Shown here piece by piece: positions 19,261 through 26,489 of a DNA stretch of 64,000 nt (the first letter of the stretch is position 1; each line of letters begins with the position of its first letter). Under the pieces are notes generated by a model. It ran no database searches, was not told where the DNA came from, and was given only the letters and a program-made list of their open reading frames with translations. The translations under genes and the position numbers were made by a program. The stretch comes from Micropruina sonneratiae (lineage in GTDB: Bacteria; Actinomycetota; Actinomycetes; Propionibacteriales; Propionibacteriaceae), in contig NZ_JAPDHX010000007.1 in NCBI RefSeq assembly GCF_025972045.1, forward strand, positions 1 to 64,000, given 5' to 3'.

Positions 19261-19436
19261 TTGAGCTTGCCCATTTGGCTGGTCACGAAGGTGGTCACGG
19301 CGAAGACCACGATGCCGGCGACCGCGACCGCCCCGGCCAGCAGCAGGGCGTTCTCGGTCGACTGGGACAGGCCCCGTTCGTCCCGCTTCGGCGGGCTCAG
19401 CAGGAAGCCGACGACGAGGTTCAGGAATGCGGACAT
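19257..19436 (-). CDS. Flp-type pilin, 59 residues
   Basis: Small gene starting ATG at 19436 with an AAGGAG-like site (CCGAAGGAGACCC) just upstream. The product reads MSAFLNLVVGFLLSPPKRDERG, then LSQSTENALLLAGAVAVAGI and a hydrophobic helix ending TSQMGKLK. A charged leader ending in Gly, a Glu six residues later and a single helix match Flp/class IVb pilins. It lies in the expected place between tadC and the tadE genes. A prepilin peptidase gene is not seen in this window. Confidence 0.75.
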   Translation of the reverse strand: MSAFLNLVVGFLLSPPKRDERGLSQSTENALLLAGAVAVAGIVVFAVTTFVTSQMGKLK

Positions 19437-19455
19437 GGGTCTCCTTCGGGGTTGG

Positions 19456-20334
19456 TCAGCTGCCCAGGATGCGCAGCAACGGTGGGATGAGGAACAACAG
19501 GGCGAAGACGAGGCTGGGAACGACCATCAGGAACGTCATCCGCTCCGACACCGCGGACGCCTCGATCTTGGCGGCGGTCAGGTGCGCGTCGCGCAACTCC
19601 TTGACCCGCGCCCGCAGCGCACCCGACAGCGAAGCCCCGGAGTCGTCGAGCTTCATCACATCGGCGATGTCGCACAGCGCCGGCAGCTCCAACTGCTCAC
19701 CGAGCTTCTTCAGGTCGGCGAACGGGGCACGTTGCTCGAGCCTGGAGCGCTGCAGGCTGTCCCGGATCGCGACGAAGACCGCCTGGTCCGAGACGGCCGC
19801 GGCCGCGTGCAGCGACTGGGTGGCGCTGGAGTTGGCGAGCCGCTCGAGGGTGACCAGGTCCATGAAGGTCAGCAGGGCCTCGACGGCGTCGGACGTTGTG
19901 GTCTTCGCACCTCGCCCGATGGCGATGTCGGGTGCGAAGAATCCGATCAGGCCGAGCACCACCGACAACAGCAACGGCAGCAGCAGCGACGCCCCCGTCG
20001 TGACCAGCAGCACCAGCCCCAGCAGGCTCGGCAGGGCCAGGCCGACCAGTGCGCCCGCCACCTTCCACGTGTAGAACCTGTCCAGACCGATGCTGCGCAG
20101 CTGCAGCTCACGCGCGATCCGCTCGTCGACGGTGCCACGGGTGCGGACCCGCACCCAGGCGCCCACCCGGTCCGGGCCGGCCGACGTCACGGCGGCGACC
20201 GGCTCGAGCTGCCCGTCCAGCGAGCGGAGGGCGTCCGACAAGCGCGGATGCGCCGGAACGAACACCCCGGCCAACGCCCACAGCCCGCCGGCGACCAGGA
20301 CGCCGGAGGCGATCGCCACCCACAACCCGGTCAT
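19456..20334 (-). CDS. tadC: Tad pilus inner-membrane platform protein TadC
   Basis: A 292-residue type II secretion system F-domain protein. An N-terminal helix, a cytoplasmic part with RELQLRSIGLDRFYTWKVAG, a pair of central helices, then a helical F domain and C-terminal helix (MTFLMVVPSLVFALLFLIPPL). With TadB it forms the membrane platform on which the TadA ATPase acts. Its start overlaps the tadB stop by four bases (ATGA). Confidence 0.85.
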   Translation of the reverse strand: MTGLWVAIASGVLVAGGLWALAGVFVPAHPRLSDALRSLDGQLEPVAAVTSAGPDRVGAWVRVRTRGTVDERIARELQLRSIGLDRFYTWKVAGALVGLALPSLLGLVLLVTTGASLLLPLLLSVVLGLIGFFAPDIAIGRGAKTTTSDAVEALLTFMDLVTLERLANSSATQSLHAAAAVSDQAVFVAIRDSLQRSRLEQRAPFADLKKLGEQLELPALCDIADVMKLDDSGASLSGALRARVKELRDAHLTAAKIEASAVSERMTFLMVVPSLVFALLFLIPPLLRILGS

Positions 20335-21185
20335 CGCACCCCTCGCAGGATGCGATCGCGCCTGCGCGGCGTGGTCATTCGCCGGAGCACCACCAGCGAG
20401 CCCACATAGGCCGCGAGCAGCACCGACAGGATCAACTGACCGATCGCGGTTCCGTACGGTTCGAAGAACCCGCGTCCGAACAGCAGCGCGCAGGCGAGCA
20501 CGGACACCGTGACGATCGTGACCTGCCGCACCACGATCCGCGGCTTGGCCCGTTCGGTCTCGATCTCACGTTGGGCCCTGAGCCGCTCCTGGATCGAGTC
20601 GGCCAGTCCGTGCAGCGTGGCGGTGGCGCCGGTGCCACCACGGGCGGCGGCCAGCGACAGGGCGGCCAGCACCGCGTCCGCATCGGTCGAGTCGAGTTCG
20701 TCGGCCATCGCCCGCAGCGCCTCCGACGCGCTCCAACGGTCGTCGAGCCGGGCGACCAGCAGAGCCAGCGGGGCGGCGAGCGGTTCGGGGGCGTTGCGGA
20801 CCGAGGCCCTGATCGCGTCGGTGATCGACCGCCCTGTCGGCAACATGGCGGCCAGGCCGCGCACCCACTTGTCCAGCGCCTGCAGCAGCTCGATGTCGCG
20901 ATTGGCCGGGGTACTGAGCAGCATCGGCAGGCCGACCGCCGCCACCGGCACGGCGACCAGCATCACCGGCAGTCCGGCGATCGCGGCGAAGACGATGCCA
21001 CCCGCCACGCCGAGACCGAGCGCCAGCCCGTGCCTGCGGGCCAGGGCCGTCAGCCGCGGAAGCCAGTCGGGACGCCGCATCGGCACCCGTTCGGGTGCCG
21101 GCGTCCGCGGCCGCAGCCCCGCCACCACCAGCACCACCCCGCCGGCCAGCAGGGCGCCCAACAGGCAGGCCACGACCGGCGTCAC
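20331..21185 (-). CDS. tadB: Tad pilus inner-membrane platform protein TadB
   Basis: A 284-residue type II secretion F-domain protein with helices near the N-terminus and C-terminus and the conserved region LAAARGGTGATATLHGLADSIQERLRAQ in the middle. It pairs with TadC. The start overlaps the tadA stop (ATGA), which puts tadA-tadB-tadC in one translationally coupled unit, so loss of tadA continuity may also lower TadB and TadC. Confidence 0.87.
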   Translation of the reverse strand: MTPVVACLLGALLAGGVVLVVAGLRPRTPAPERVPMRRPDWLPRLTALARRHGLALGLGVAGGIVFAAIAGLPVMLVAVPVAAVGLPMLLSTPANRDIELLQALDKWVRGLAAMLPTGRSITDAIRASVRNAPEPLAAPLALLVARLDDRWSASEALRAMADELDSTDADAVLAALSLAAARGGTGATATLHGLADSIQERLRAQREIETERAKPRIVVRQVTIVTVSVLACALLFGRGFFEPYGTAIGQLILSVLLAAYVGSLVVLRRMTTPRRRDRILRGVR

Positions 21186-21832
21186 GACCGGTCCCAGGCG
21201 TCGGTGAACTCGGCGAGTTCGTCGGCGAAGGCCGGCTCTGGATGGAAGACGCCCTCGGCGGACGAGGTCGGCGCCCGGTAGACCAGATGGGTGACCGGGC
21301 GGCCCGACTCGACCGCACCGGTCAGCTGCCGAATCTCGGCGACCAGCCGGGTGCGGCGTCCTCCGCGCCAGGTGTCGTCGACCAGCTTCACGTAGATCAG
21401 CAGGTGGATGTGGTGGGCGATCTGGCGGTACGCCTCATCGACGCTGAGCACGCCGCCCTGAGCCACCCGGGAGGCGAGTCGGTCCATCGTGGACGCAGCA
21501 GAATGCGAGTGCGTGGTGGACAGCGTGCCTGCCCCGGACTGCATCGCCTCGAACATCGCGCCCGCCTCGGTGCCGCGAACCTCGCCGACGACCAGCCGAG
21601 ACAGATTCTGCCGGAGCGCCTCGGGAATGAGGTCGGCGACGGTGTATTCACCGAGCCGGCGGCCCTCGGACTGCTCGCCCAGGCCGACCTTGGCCTGCAG
21701 GGCCAGCATGTTGCGGCGGTTCGGACGCAGGTGGGTGAGCAGTTCGTAGTCGGTCTCGAGGGTGCCGAACCGTTCGTTGTCGGGGATCGCATCGATCAGC
21801 GCCCGCAGCAGGGTCGTCTTGCCGGCGCCCTG
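21182..21832 (-). pseudogene. tadA: tadA ATPase, 3' half, split by an integrated element
   Basis: C-terminal half of the TadA/CpaF secretion ATPase. It holds GAGKTT of the Walker A motif, the Asp box (GTLETDYELLTHL), Walker B (LVVGEVRG) and the His box (STTHSH). The authentic sequence ends at 21832. The open frame runs on through element DNA to a GTG at 21904, giving AAGQGAGKTT, which lacks the first P-loop Gly. A GGTGGGTGAC stretch before that GTG could allow separate translation. Joined to the 24101-24924 half through the shared TG, the gene has 1,473 bases and 490 codons in frame. Confidence 0.9.
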
Positions 21833-21858
21833 CCCTGCTGCTAGCAAACCACTACTGT
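21812..21858. other. Left attachment site of the serine-recombinase element
   Basis: Chromosomal tadA sequence meets element sequence at the crossover dinucleotide TG (21831-21832). Eleven bases further in begins the 15-bp arm GCAAACCACTACTGT (21844-21858), which is repeated in inverted form at the other end. The TG assignment rests on symmetry and on restoration of the tadA frame. Confidence 0.85.
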
Positions 21859-21897
21859 TGAAGGGGCAGGAACACCCGAGCCGCCAAGGAGCCCACC

Positions 21898-23436
21898 ATG
21901 TCACCCACCAAGGTCCGCCGTTGCGTGCTGTACGCCCGCATCTCGTTGCGCACCGACGAGTCGGTGTCCATCGCCCGCCAGCTAGAAGCCGGGCAGGCGT
22001 ACGCCCAAGCTCGCGGCTGGAAGGTCGTGGGCACCTTCACCGACGAGGGCGTCAGCGCGACGCACAACCGGCCCGAGGACCGCGAGGGTTGGCGGGCGAT
22101 GCTGGCGAGCCCGACGAGCTACGACGCTGTAGTCATCTGGAAGGTCGACCGGCTGGCCCGCCGAGTGATCGACTTCCTCAACGCGAACGAGGCCGTCAAG
22201 GCAAAGGGTGGCGGCATCGTCGCCGTGGAAGACCCCATCGACATGACCACCGCGCAGGGCGAAGCGTTCGCGATCATGCTGGCTGTGTTCGGCCAGATGG
22301 AAGCCGCTGCCATGCGCGACCGGCAAACGGCCGCCAGGGACTACCTGCTCCGCTCGGGCCGCTACGCGGGCGGGGTGCTGCCGTACGGCTACCGCAAGGC
22401 CCCCAACCCCAACGGGGCCGGGTACGTCATCACGCACGACGCCGACCGCATCGACACCCTCCGCGAGATTGTGCGCCGCACCGAGGCAGGCTTCTCGATC
22501 TACTCGACGATGCAGTGGCTCCAGGAGTCGGGTGCGCCGACGCCGCGACAGGCCGACCGCTGGCGGTACTCGACCGTGGATCGTTTGGTGCGGCATCCGC
22601 TGTTGGCGGGCATGCTGCCGCACAACCCCGGCAACACCACGAGCCACGCCCGAGGGGCCGAAGTCGTGCGCGACGCCGACGGCCTGCCCGTCGTAGACGA
22701 CTCGCTCGCGGTGATGCCGGTGGGACAGTGGCGGGCGATGCTGGCCCGGCTGCAGGAGCAGGACAAACCACAGAAGGCCCCCCGGGCGATGCGCCGGAAG
22801 CACTCGGGCCTGTTGTCGGGGTTGCTGTGGTGCGCCGAGCACGACGAGCCCGTGCGTATGTGGCGCAAGGTGATCGGCACCAAGGACCGGCCGCGCGCCG
22901 CGTACCACTGCCGCGAGTGCGGCCAGACGATCACGAGCCCCGACGACTTGGTGGTGGCGCAGTTCTTGGCCGAACTCGGCGACGTACCGCACTTCACCGT
23001 CGTGGTGGAGGTTGTGGAGGGTGGCTCGGTGCAGTTGCAGGAGGCGTCGGTGCGGCTGGCCGAGCTTGGCCGCGAGGTCGTGAATGCGACGCCCGAGCGG
23101 GCGGCCACCATCGTCGCCGAGATCGGCCGGCTGAAGGAGGTCCAGGAAGAGGCCCGCCACCAGCCCGCCCAGACGCGGCTCGTGCCGCTGGGCGAAGTGC
23201 GTACGTTCGCCGAGGACTGGGAGGCCGCGGAGGGCGACGAGCAGCGGCGGCAGGTGTTGGGACACGCGCTCGACCGCGTGATGGTTCGGCGGGGCAAGTG
23301 GGGCGACCGCACCGACGCCGGACGGCTGGCGCGGTTGTCGTTCGAGTGGGGCATGTCCCCCGGCGACGCGGAACCGGGCGGCGGCTCAATCGTGGATGCC
23401 GGTTGGACGAACGTACAAGAGCACGGTTCGATGTAG
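21898..23436 (+). CDS. Large serine recombinase (integrase)
   Basis: A 512-residue site-specific recombinase. The resolvase domain (residues 7-150) has the nucleophile in YARIS (Ser16) and the active-site arginines in VDRLARR (from about 83). The recombinase domain follows, then a zinc ribbon (Cys312, His315, Cys338, Cys341) and a coiled segment (LAELGREVVNATPERA) before a second DNA-binding part. The start is 67 bp inside the left crossover point, the usual place for an integrase beside its attP. It runs against tadA. The gene looks intact and probably made the insertion at 21831/24101. Confidence 0.95.
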   Translation: MSPTKVRRCVLYARISLRTDESVSIARQLEAGQAYAQARGWKVVGTFTDEGVSATHNRPEDREGWRAMLASPTSYDAVVIWKVDRLARRVIDFLNANEAVKAKGGGIVAVEDPIDMTTAQGEAFAIMLAVFGQMEAAAMRDRQTAARDYLLRSGRYAGGVLPYGYRKAPNPNGAGYVITHDADRIDTLREIVRRTEAGFSIYSTMQWLQESGAPTPRQADRWRYSTVDRLVRHPLLAGMLPHNPGNTTSHARGAEVVRDADGLPVVDDSLAVMPVGQWRAMLARLQEQDKPQKAPRAMRRKHSGLLSGLLWCAEHDEPVRMWRKVIGTKDRPRAAYHCRECGQTITSPDDLVVAQFLAELGDVPHFTVVVEVVEGGSVQLQEASVRLAELGREVVNATPERAATIVAEIGRLKEVQEEARHQPAQTRLVPLGEVRTFAEDWEAAEGDEQRRQVLGHALDRVMVRRGKWGDRTDAGRLARLSFEWGMSPGDAEPGGGSIVDAGWTNVQEHGSM

Positions 23437-23442
23437 GTGTTT

Positions 23443-23639
23443 GGGGTACTGGCTGGGTGGCCGGTGGGGTACTGGGGTACTGGCAGTACCCCGGGGGTGT
23501 GTGTTGGGCGGCGCTGGGCCTAATACGCGAGTGGATCGATCTCTCTATTTCACCTTGTAGCTCTATATTTGGGCCGTTTTGGGGGTTGGTGGTGGTCGAC
23601 ACACACCCCCTGGGGTACTGGCAGTACCCCCAGTACCCC
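23443..23639. repeat. GGGGTACTGG repeats and hairpins
   Basis: The 10-mer GGGGTACTGG occurs at 23443, 23466, 23474 and 23612, and inverted at 23630-23639. Two copies extend to the hairpin GGGGTACTGGCAGTACCCC (23474-23492 and 23612-23630), an 8-bp stem with a 3-base loop. The hairpins flank a T/A-richer stretch. The region 23437-23758 carries no gene; the repeats begin seven bases after the integrase stop, so the first hairpin may terminate transcription, or the set may bind a protein. Confidence 0.8.
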
Positions 23640-23758
23640 TGAGGTGGAGAGGGCCGCCAGGTTCCGGCAGCGACTCGGTGATTAGCTCAAGGCTAACTAT
23701 CCCTTCCGCCCATTCGTACTACCTTTATAGCGCCATCGGTGGTTGGTATTATTAGGAC

Positions 23759-23977
23759 ATGCGTTCGACTCCCAGCAGGCCCCGAGTAATCGGCTACATC
23801 CGCGTCAGCACCAACAAGCAAGAGAACGGCCCCGAGGCGCAGGCGCGGGACCTACAGATCGCGGCCGACCTGCGAGGGTGGGACCTCGACATACGCCGCG
23901 AGCGAGCCGCCAGCGGCAAGAGCCTCGCGGGCCGCCCCGTCCAACTGCTCGGCTCGGTGGCTCGACATTCACAATAG
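23759..23977 (+). CDS. Truncated resolvase-type serine recombinase, 72 residues
   Basis: Residues 9-60 match the N-terminus of small serine resolvases/invertases: RVIGYIRVST with the nucleophile Ser, then NGPEAQARDLQIAADLRGW and ASGKSLAGRP. The similarity stops there and the frame closes after 12 unrelated residues, so the catalytic arginines, dimer helix and DNA-binding domain are missing. A TTTATAG element and an inverted repeat TTAGC/GCTAA (23682-23696) lie upstream, so the fragment might still be expressed. It could be a remnant of a second recombinase. Function as a partner or inhibitor is speculation. Confidence 0.65.
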   Translation: MRSTPSRPRVIGYIRVSTNKQENGPEAQARDLQIAADLRGWDLDIRRERAASGKSLAGRPVQLLGSVARHSQ

Positions 23978-24026
23978 CTCAGGTGCCCAGCAAACCCAAG
24001 CGCCGCAGGCAGTGTTTTGCCTTGTC

Positions 24027-24045
24027 AAGTTGCGTTTAGCAACTT
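24027..24045. terminator. Small hairpin near the right end of the element
   Basis: AAGTTGC (24027-24033) pairs with GCAACTT (24039-24045) around a five-base loop. It lies 56 bp inside the right crossover and could stop transcription of the 5' half of tadA as it enters the element from the right. Confidence 0.4.
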
Positions 24046-24074
24046 CAGGGTCCACAGTCGGCAGGGCATTCCGT

Positions 24075-24122
24075 ACAGTAGTGGTTTGCGGTCGGCCCGT
24101 TGGTCGCCGGCGATCACCATGG
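24075..24122. other. Right attachment site of the serine-recombinase element
   Basis: The arm ACAGTAGTGGTTTGC (24075-24089) is the reverse complement of the left arm. Eleven bases separate it from TG (24101-24102), after which tadA sequence coding for MVIAGD resumes. Joining both chromosomal sides through one TG gives GDQGAGKT, a perfect Walker A. Confidence 0.85.
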
Positions 24123-24924
24123 ACTTGCGGGCCATCACCGCCGCGTGCAGGAACCGTCCGACCTGCTCGGGCATCATCCCGGCGCCGACGATGTCCTTCA
24201 GCGACACCTCGGTGAGGGTGTGCTGCCTGATCGTGATGCTCGGTCTGTACGACAGCCCGAAGCCGATCGCGTGCAGCCGGAACCGGTCGCCCAGGGCCAG
24301 TGTCATCGTCGGGTGCGCGTCGTCGAAGGGCCGGGCCGGCGACACCGACTCGCCGAGGAAGCGGATCGCCTCGACGAGTTCCTGGTCGGAGTCGGCGACC
24401 GGTGGCCGCGCCTCGCGGCGTCCGTCACCGAACTGCACCATCACCGAGTCATGGCCATGGATCTCGATGTTCTCGGCGCCCGGGATCTCGAACAGCGGCT
24501 GCAACCGCCCGTAGCCGAAGATGGCGTTCTCGACCCCCTCGGCGTAGGCGTGCTCGACGGCGATCGACCACAACGCCCGGCCGTTGCTGGAGAGATCCTC
24601 GGCGTGGTCGCGGACCACCTGCCGCACCAGTGAGCGACCGAGTAGCCGCCGGTCGACGTCGGGCATCGCGAGGCCGTGCTTGTCCTGGTGCTCGGCCAGC
24701 GCCCGGGCGATCAGTTCGGACGCCTTGCGCCTCAGCACGACCACCAGCGCCCAGTCGATCGATGCCGGTTCGCCCGCCCGGACGCCCGGGCGGGACTCCT
24801 GCCAGTCGGGCCCCTTGCCTCCCGTGCTCTTCGGACGCCGTGGCGGCAGCCGGTCGGCGCTCACCGTCGTCTCGAACGGCAGGTCCTGCAACAGCGGCAC
24901 CGTGGTCAGCCTGGTGGAGGTCAT
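24101..24924 (-). pseudogene. tadA: tadA ATPase, 5' half, split by an integrated element
   Basis: N-terminal half of TadA/CpaF. Residues 1-274 are present from MTSTRLTTVP to SMVIAGD, including the N-terminal domain with the conserved ENIEIHGHDSVMVQFGDGR and RQHTLTEVSLKDIV stretches. The Walker A motif is cut after its Gly and Asp. In the present arrangement translation would run into element DNA for about 25 codons (stop at 24025) and yield a protein without ATP-binding motifs. Its start overlaps the stop of the TadZ-like gene by four bases, as in an intact operon. Confidence 0.9.
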
Positions 24925-25688
24925 CGGCGTGCCCCGATCAGTTCCCGGGCCGCCTCGAGGCGGCCGCTGATCGAGGCCGCGGCGACCCGCAGGCTGCGGA
25001 CGTAGGACGACTCGGCGAACCGCCGCGGCACCGGGGCCCCGTCGCTGAGCACGGCGGCATGGCCCGGGTGGTGCTCGACCTCGGCGGCGATCGTGGTGGC
25101 GAATTGCTGCTGCACCTCGGCGCGGCTGTAGGGGCGGCCGCTGCCGACCAGCAGCAGCGCGGTCTCGGACGCCTGTTCGGCCAGGGCCGGCAGGTACAGC
25201 CGCAGCCCAGCCAAGGACACCAACGACGATCCGGTGACGACCAGCACCAGATCGGCGGCGGTCACCAGAGCATCCGGCAGGCCGTCGGCCCCGACGCGGC
25301 CGGCGTCGACCAGCACGTCGCCCTCGGTCGCGCTCAGCGCACCGGCCAGGTCGGCCCAGGCCGCGCCGAACAGCCCCACGATGCCGGGGTGCGGGAAGCC
25401 GGGCAGGAACCTGGCCGGCCGGGCGCCGGCCAGCAACGGTGGCAACTCGAGGGTCTCGCCGTCGATCACCTCGTCGACGCCACGTCGCTCGCGGACGGCC
25501 TGCAGCAGCCGGCCGAGACCGTGCTGACCGGGCCGTTCACCCCGCAGGTAGCCGGCCAGTACGGCCTGCGTCGGAGTCCGGTCGGCATCGACGAGCAACA
25601 CCTCGCGGGGCCAGGTCAGGGCCAGGCCGAGGGCGGTCGTGGTGACGCCGGGAGCGTGCCCGGCGCTGGCGAGCACGATGATGGCCAT
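24921..25688 (-). CDS. TadZ/CpaE-like ParA-family ATPase
   Basis: A 255-residue P-loop protein of the MinD/ParA superfamily. The N-terminal AGHAPGVTTTALGLA replaces the deviant Walker A (KGGVGKTT) and lacks the usual Lys, while LLVDADRTPTQ and a VLVDAGRVG motif keep the Walker A'/B positions. TadZ/CpaE proteins often have such atypical P-loops and place the pilus machine at a cell site. It overlaps the SAF gene stop and tadA start by one to four bases. Confidence 0.8.
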   Translation of the reverse strand: MAIIVLASAGHAPGVTTTALGLALTWPREVLLVDADRTPTQAVLAGYLRGERPGQHGLGRLLQAVRERRGVDEVIDGETLELPPLLAGARPARFLPGFPHPGIVGLFGAAWADLAGALSATEGDVLVDAGRVGADGLPDALVTAADLVLVVTGSSLVSLAGLRLYLPALAEQASETALLLVGSGRPYSRAEVQQQFATTIAAEVEHHPGHAAVLSDGAPVPRRFAESSYVRSLRVAAASISGRLEAARELIGARR

Positions 25689-26305
25689 CAGGCCGCCCGC
25701 TTCACCACGACGAGCCGGCCGGCCGCGGCGAGCCGGGCCACCTCGTCGCTGTCCGCGTTGCCGACCGTCACCTCGATCGACGTGCTGCCGTCGGCCAGCA
25801 TGCTCGGGGCGACCGCAACAGTCGCCCGGTACGAGGCTCCGGACGCCTCGCCGTCGTTCGCGGCGGTGATCGGCACCAGCACCACCGGTGTCCCGGCCGG
25901 CAGCGGCGACACCGGCACCTGGCCGGGGTTGAGCTTCAGGCCGAGCCTGGACTCACCCGCCGCGAGCTGGGGCTCGCCGATCGAGGTGGGGGTGAGCAGC
26001 GAGCCCTCGGCCAGGTCGGTCAGCGCCGTCTTGCCGATCAGCTCGGCGGCCGCCTCGGCCGGCACGGTGACCACGCCCAGGTGGGTGCCGACGTTCACCG
26101 GGCCGAGATCGGCTGCACCGATCACCTCGCCGCGGTAGATGGTGCGGTTCACCTTCAGCACGGCAGTGGCGTCGGACACCGACGAGTACAGCACCGCCGA
26201 TCCGAGCCCGCCGAGGCAGATCGCGAGTACCCCGATCAGCACCCAGCGCAGGTTTCTGCGGGGGCGGACAGCGGCGGCAGCCGGCGGCTCGTTCTTGTCG
26301 GTCAT
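25688..26305 (-). CDS. SAF-domain pilus protein (CpaB-like)
   Basis: First gene of the tad operon. The 205-residue product has a cytoplasmic leader, one membrane helix (WVLIGVLAICLGGLGSAVLYS) and an extracellular SAF domain (from VLKVNRTIYRGEVIGAADL), the fold of CpaB/RcpC and of antifreeze-like proteins. The frame is open for 30 more codons, but the ATG at 26305 has GAGGTG upstream and precedes a plausible leader. Its upstream region holds two DnaA-box matches. Confidence 0.82.
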   Translation of the reverse strand: MTDKNEPPAAAAVRPRRNLRWVLIGVLAICLGGLGSAVLYSSVSDATAVLKVNRTIYRGEVIGAADLGPVNVGTHLGVVTVPAEAAAELIGKTALTDLAEGSLLTPTSIGEPQLAAGESRLGLKLNPGQVPVSPLPAGTPVVLVPITAANDGEASGASYRATVAVAPSMLADGSTSIEVTVGNADSDEVARLAAAGRLVVVKRAA

Positions 26306-26386
26306 CGACGTTGCACCTCGGGTGGGCGACAGGGTGCGTTGAGAGTAAGTGCGCACACAGACGGTTCCGGGAAGTCTCATGAAATC

Positions 26387-26481
26387 TGTGGACAACCCCG
26401 GCCCTGGACGCCGTGTGGCACGGTCTGTGGTTCGACGCAGGCCCGATAGCGCCTCACGGGAGCCATGCAGCCTGTGGATAA
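26387..26481. promoter_or_regulatory. Two DnaA-box matches upstream of the tad operon
   Basis: TGTGGACAA (26387-26395) and TGTGGATAA (26473-26481) read as TTGTCCACA and TTATCCACA on the other strand; the second is the exact consensus and the first the common actinobacterial variant. They share orientation and are 86 bp apart, in the 184-bp gap between the SAF gene start and the NUDIX gene stop. Nothing else is seen in the gap. Confidence 0.55.
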
Positions 26482-26489
26482 CCCTGGCG

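Larger units (their letters stand above)
21831..24100 (+). mobile_element. 2,270-bp serine-recombinase mini-element inside tadA
   Basis: The element is bounded by 15-bp inverted arms (21844-21858 and 24075-24089), each 11 bases from a TG dinucleotide (21831-21832 and 24101-24102). A circularised form would have a 54-bp symmetric attP, the size and symmetry of large serine integrase sites. It carries one full recombinase gene, a repeat-rich non-coding stretch and a truncated resolvase-like gene. It has no replication, conjugation or phage structural gene. The part from 23,520 to 23,760 is visibly lower in G+C than the host DNA. Confidence 0.88.

Noticed and set aside
23443..23639. Possible CRISPR array in the element
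   Set aside because: The repeat is 10-19 bases, spacing is irregular (8, 23 and 138 bp) and no cas gene is near.
21762..23642. Plus-strand frame of 626 codons overlapping the integrase
   Set aside because: Shifted frame of the same DNA, Arg/Gly-rich; the integrase frame has the serine-recombinase motifs.
21823..24096. CGGC as the crossover sequence of the element
   Set aside because: It is shared by both ends and would also restore a frame, but the arm distances would be 17 and 3 bp; TG gives 11 and 11 and a canonical GDQGAGKT.
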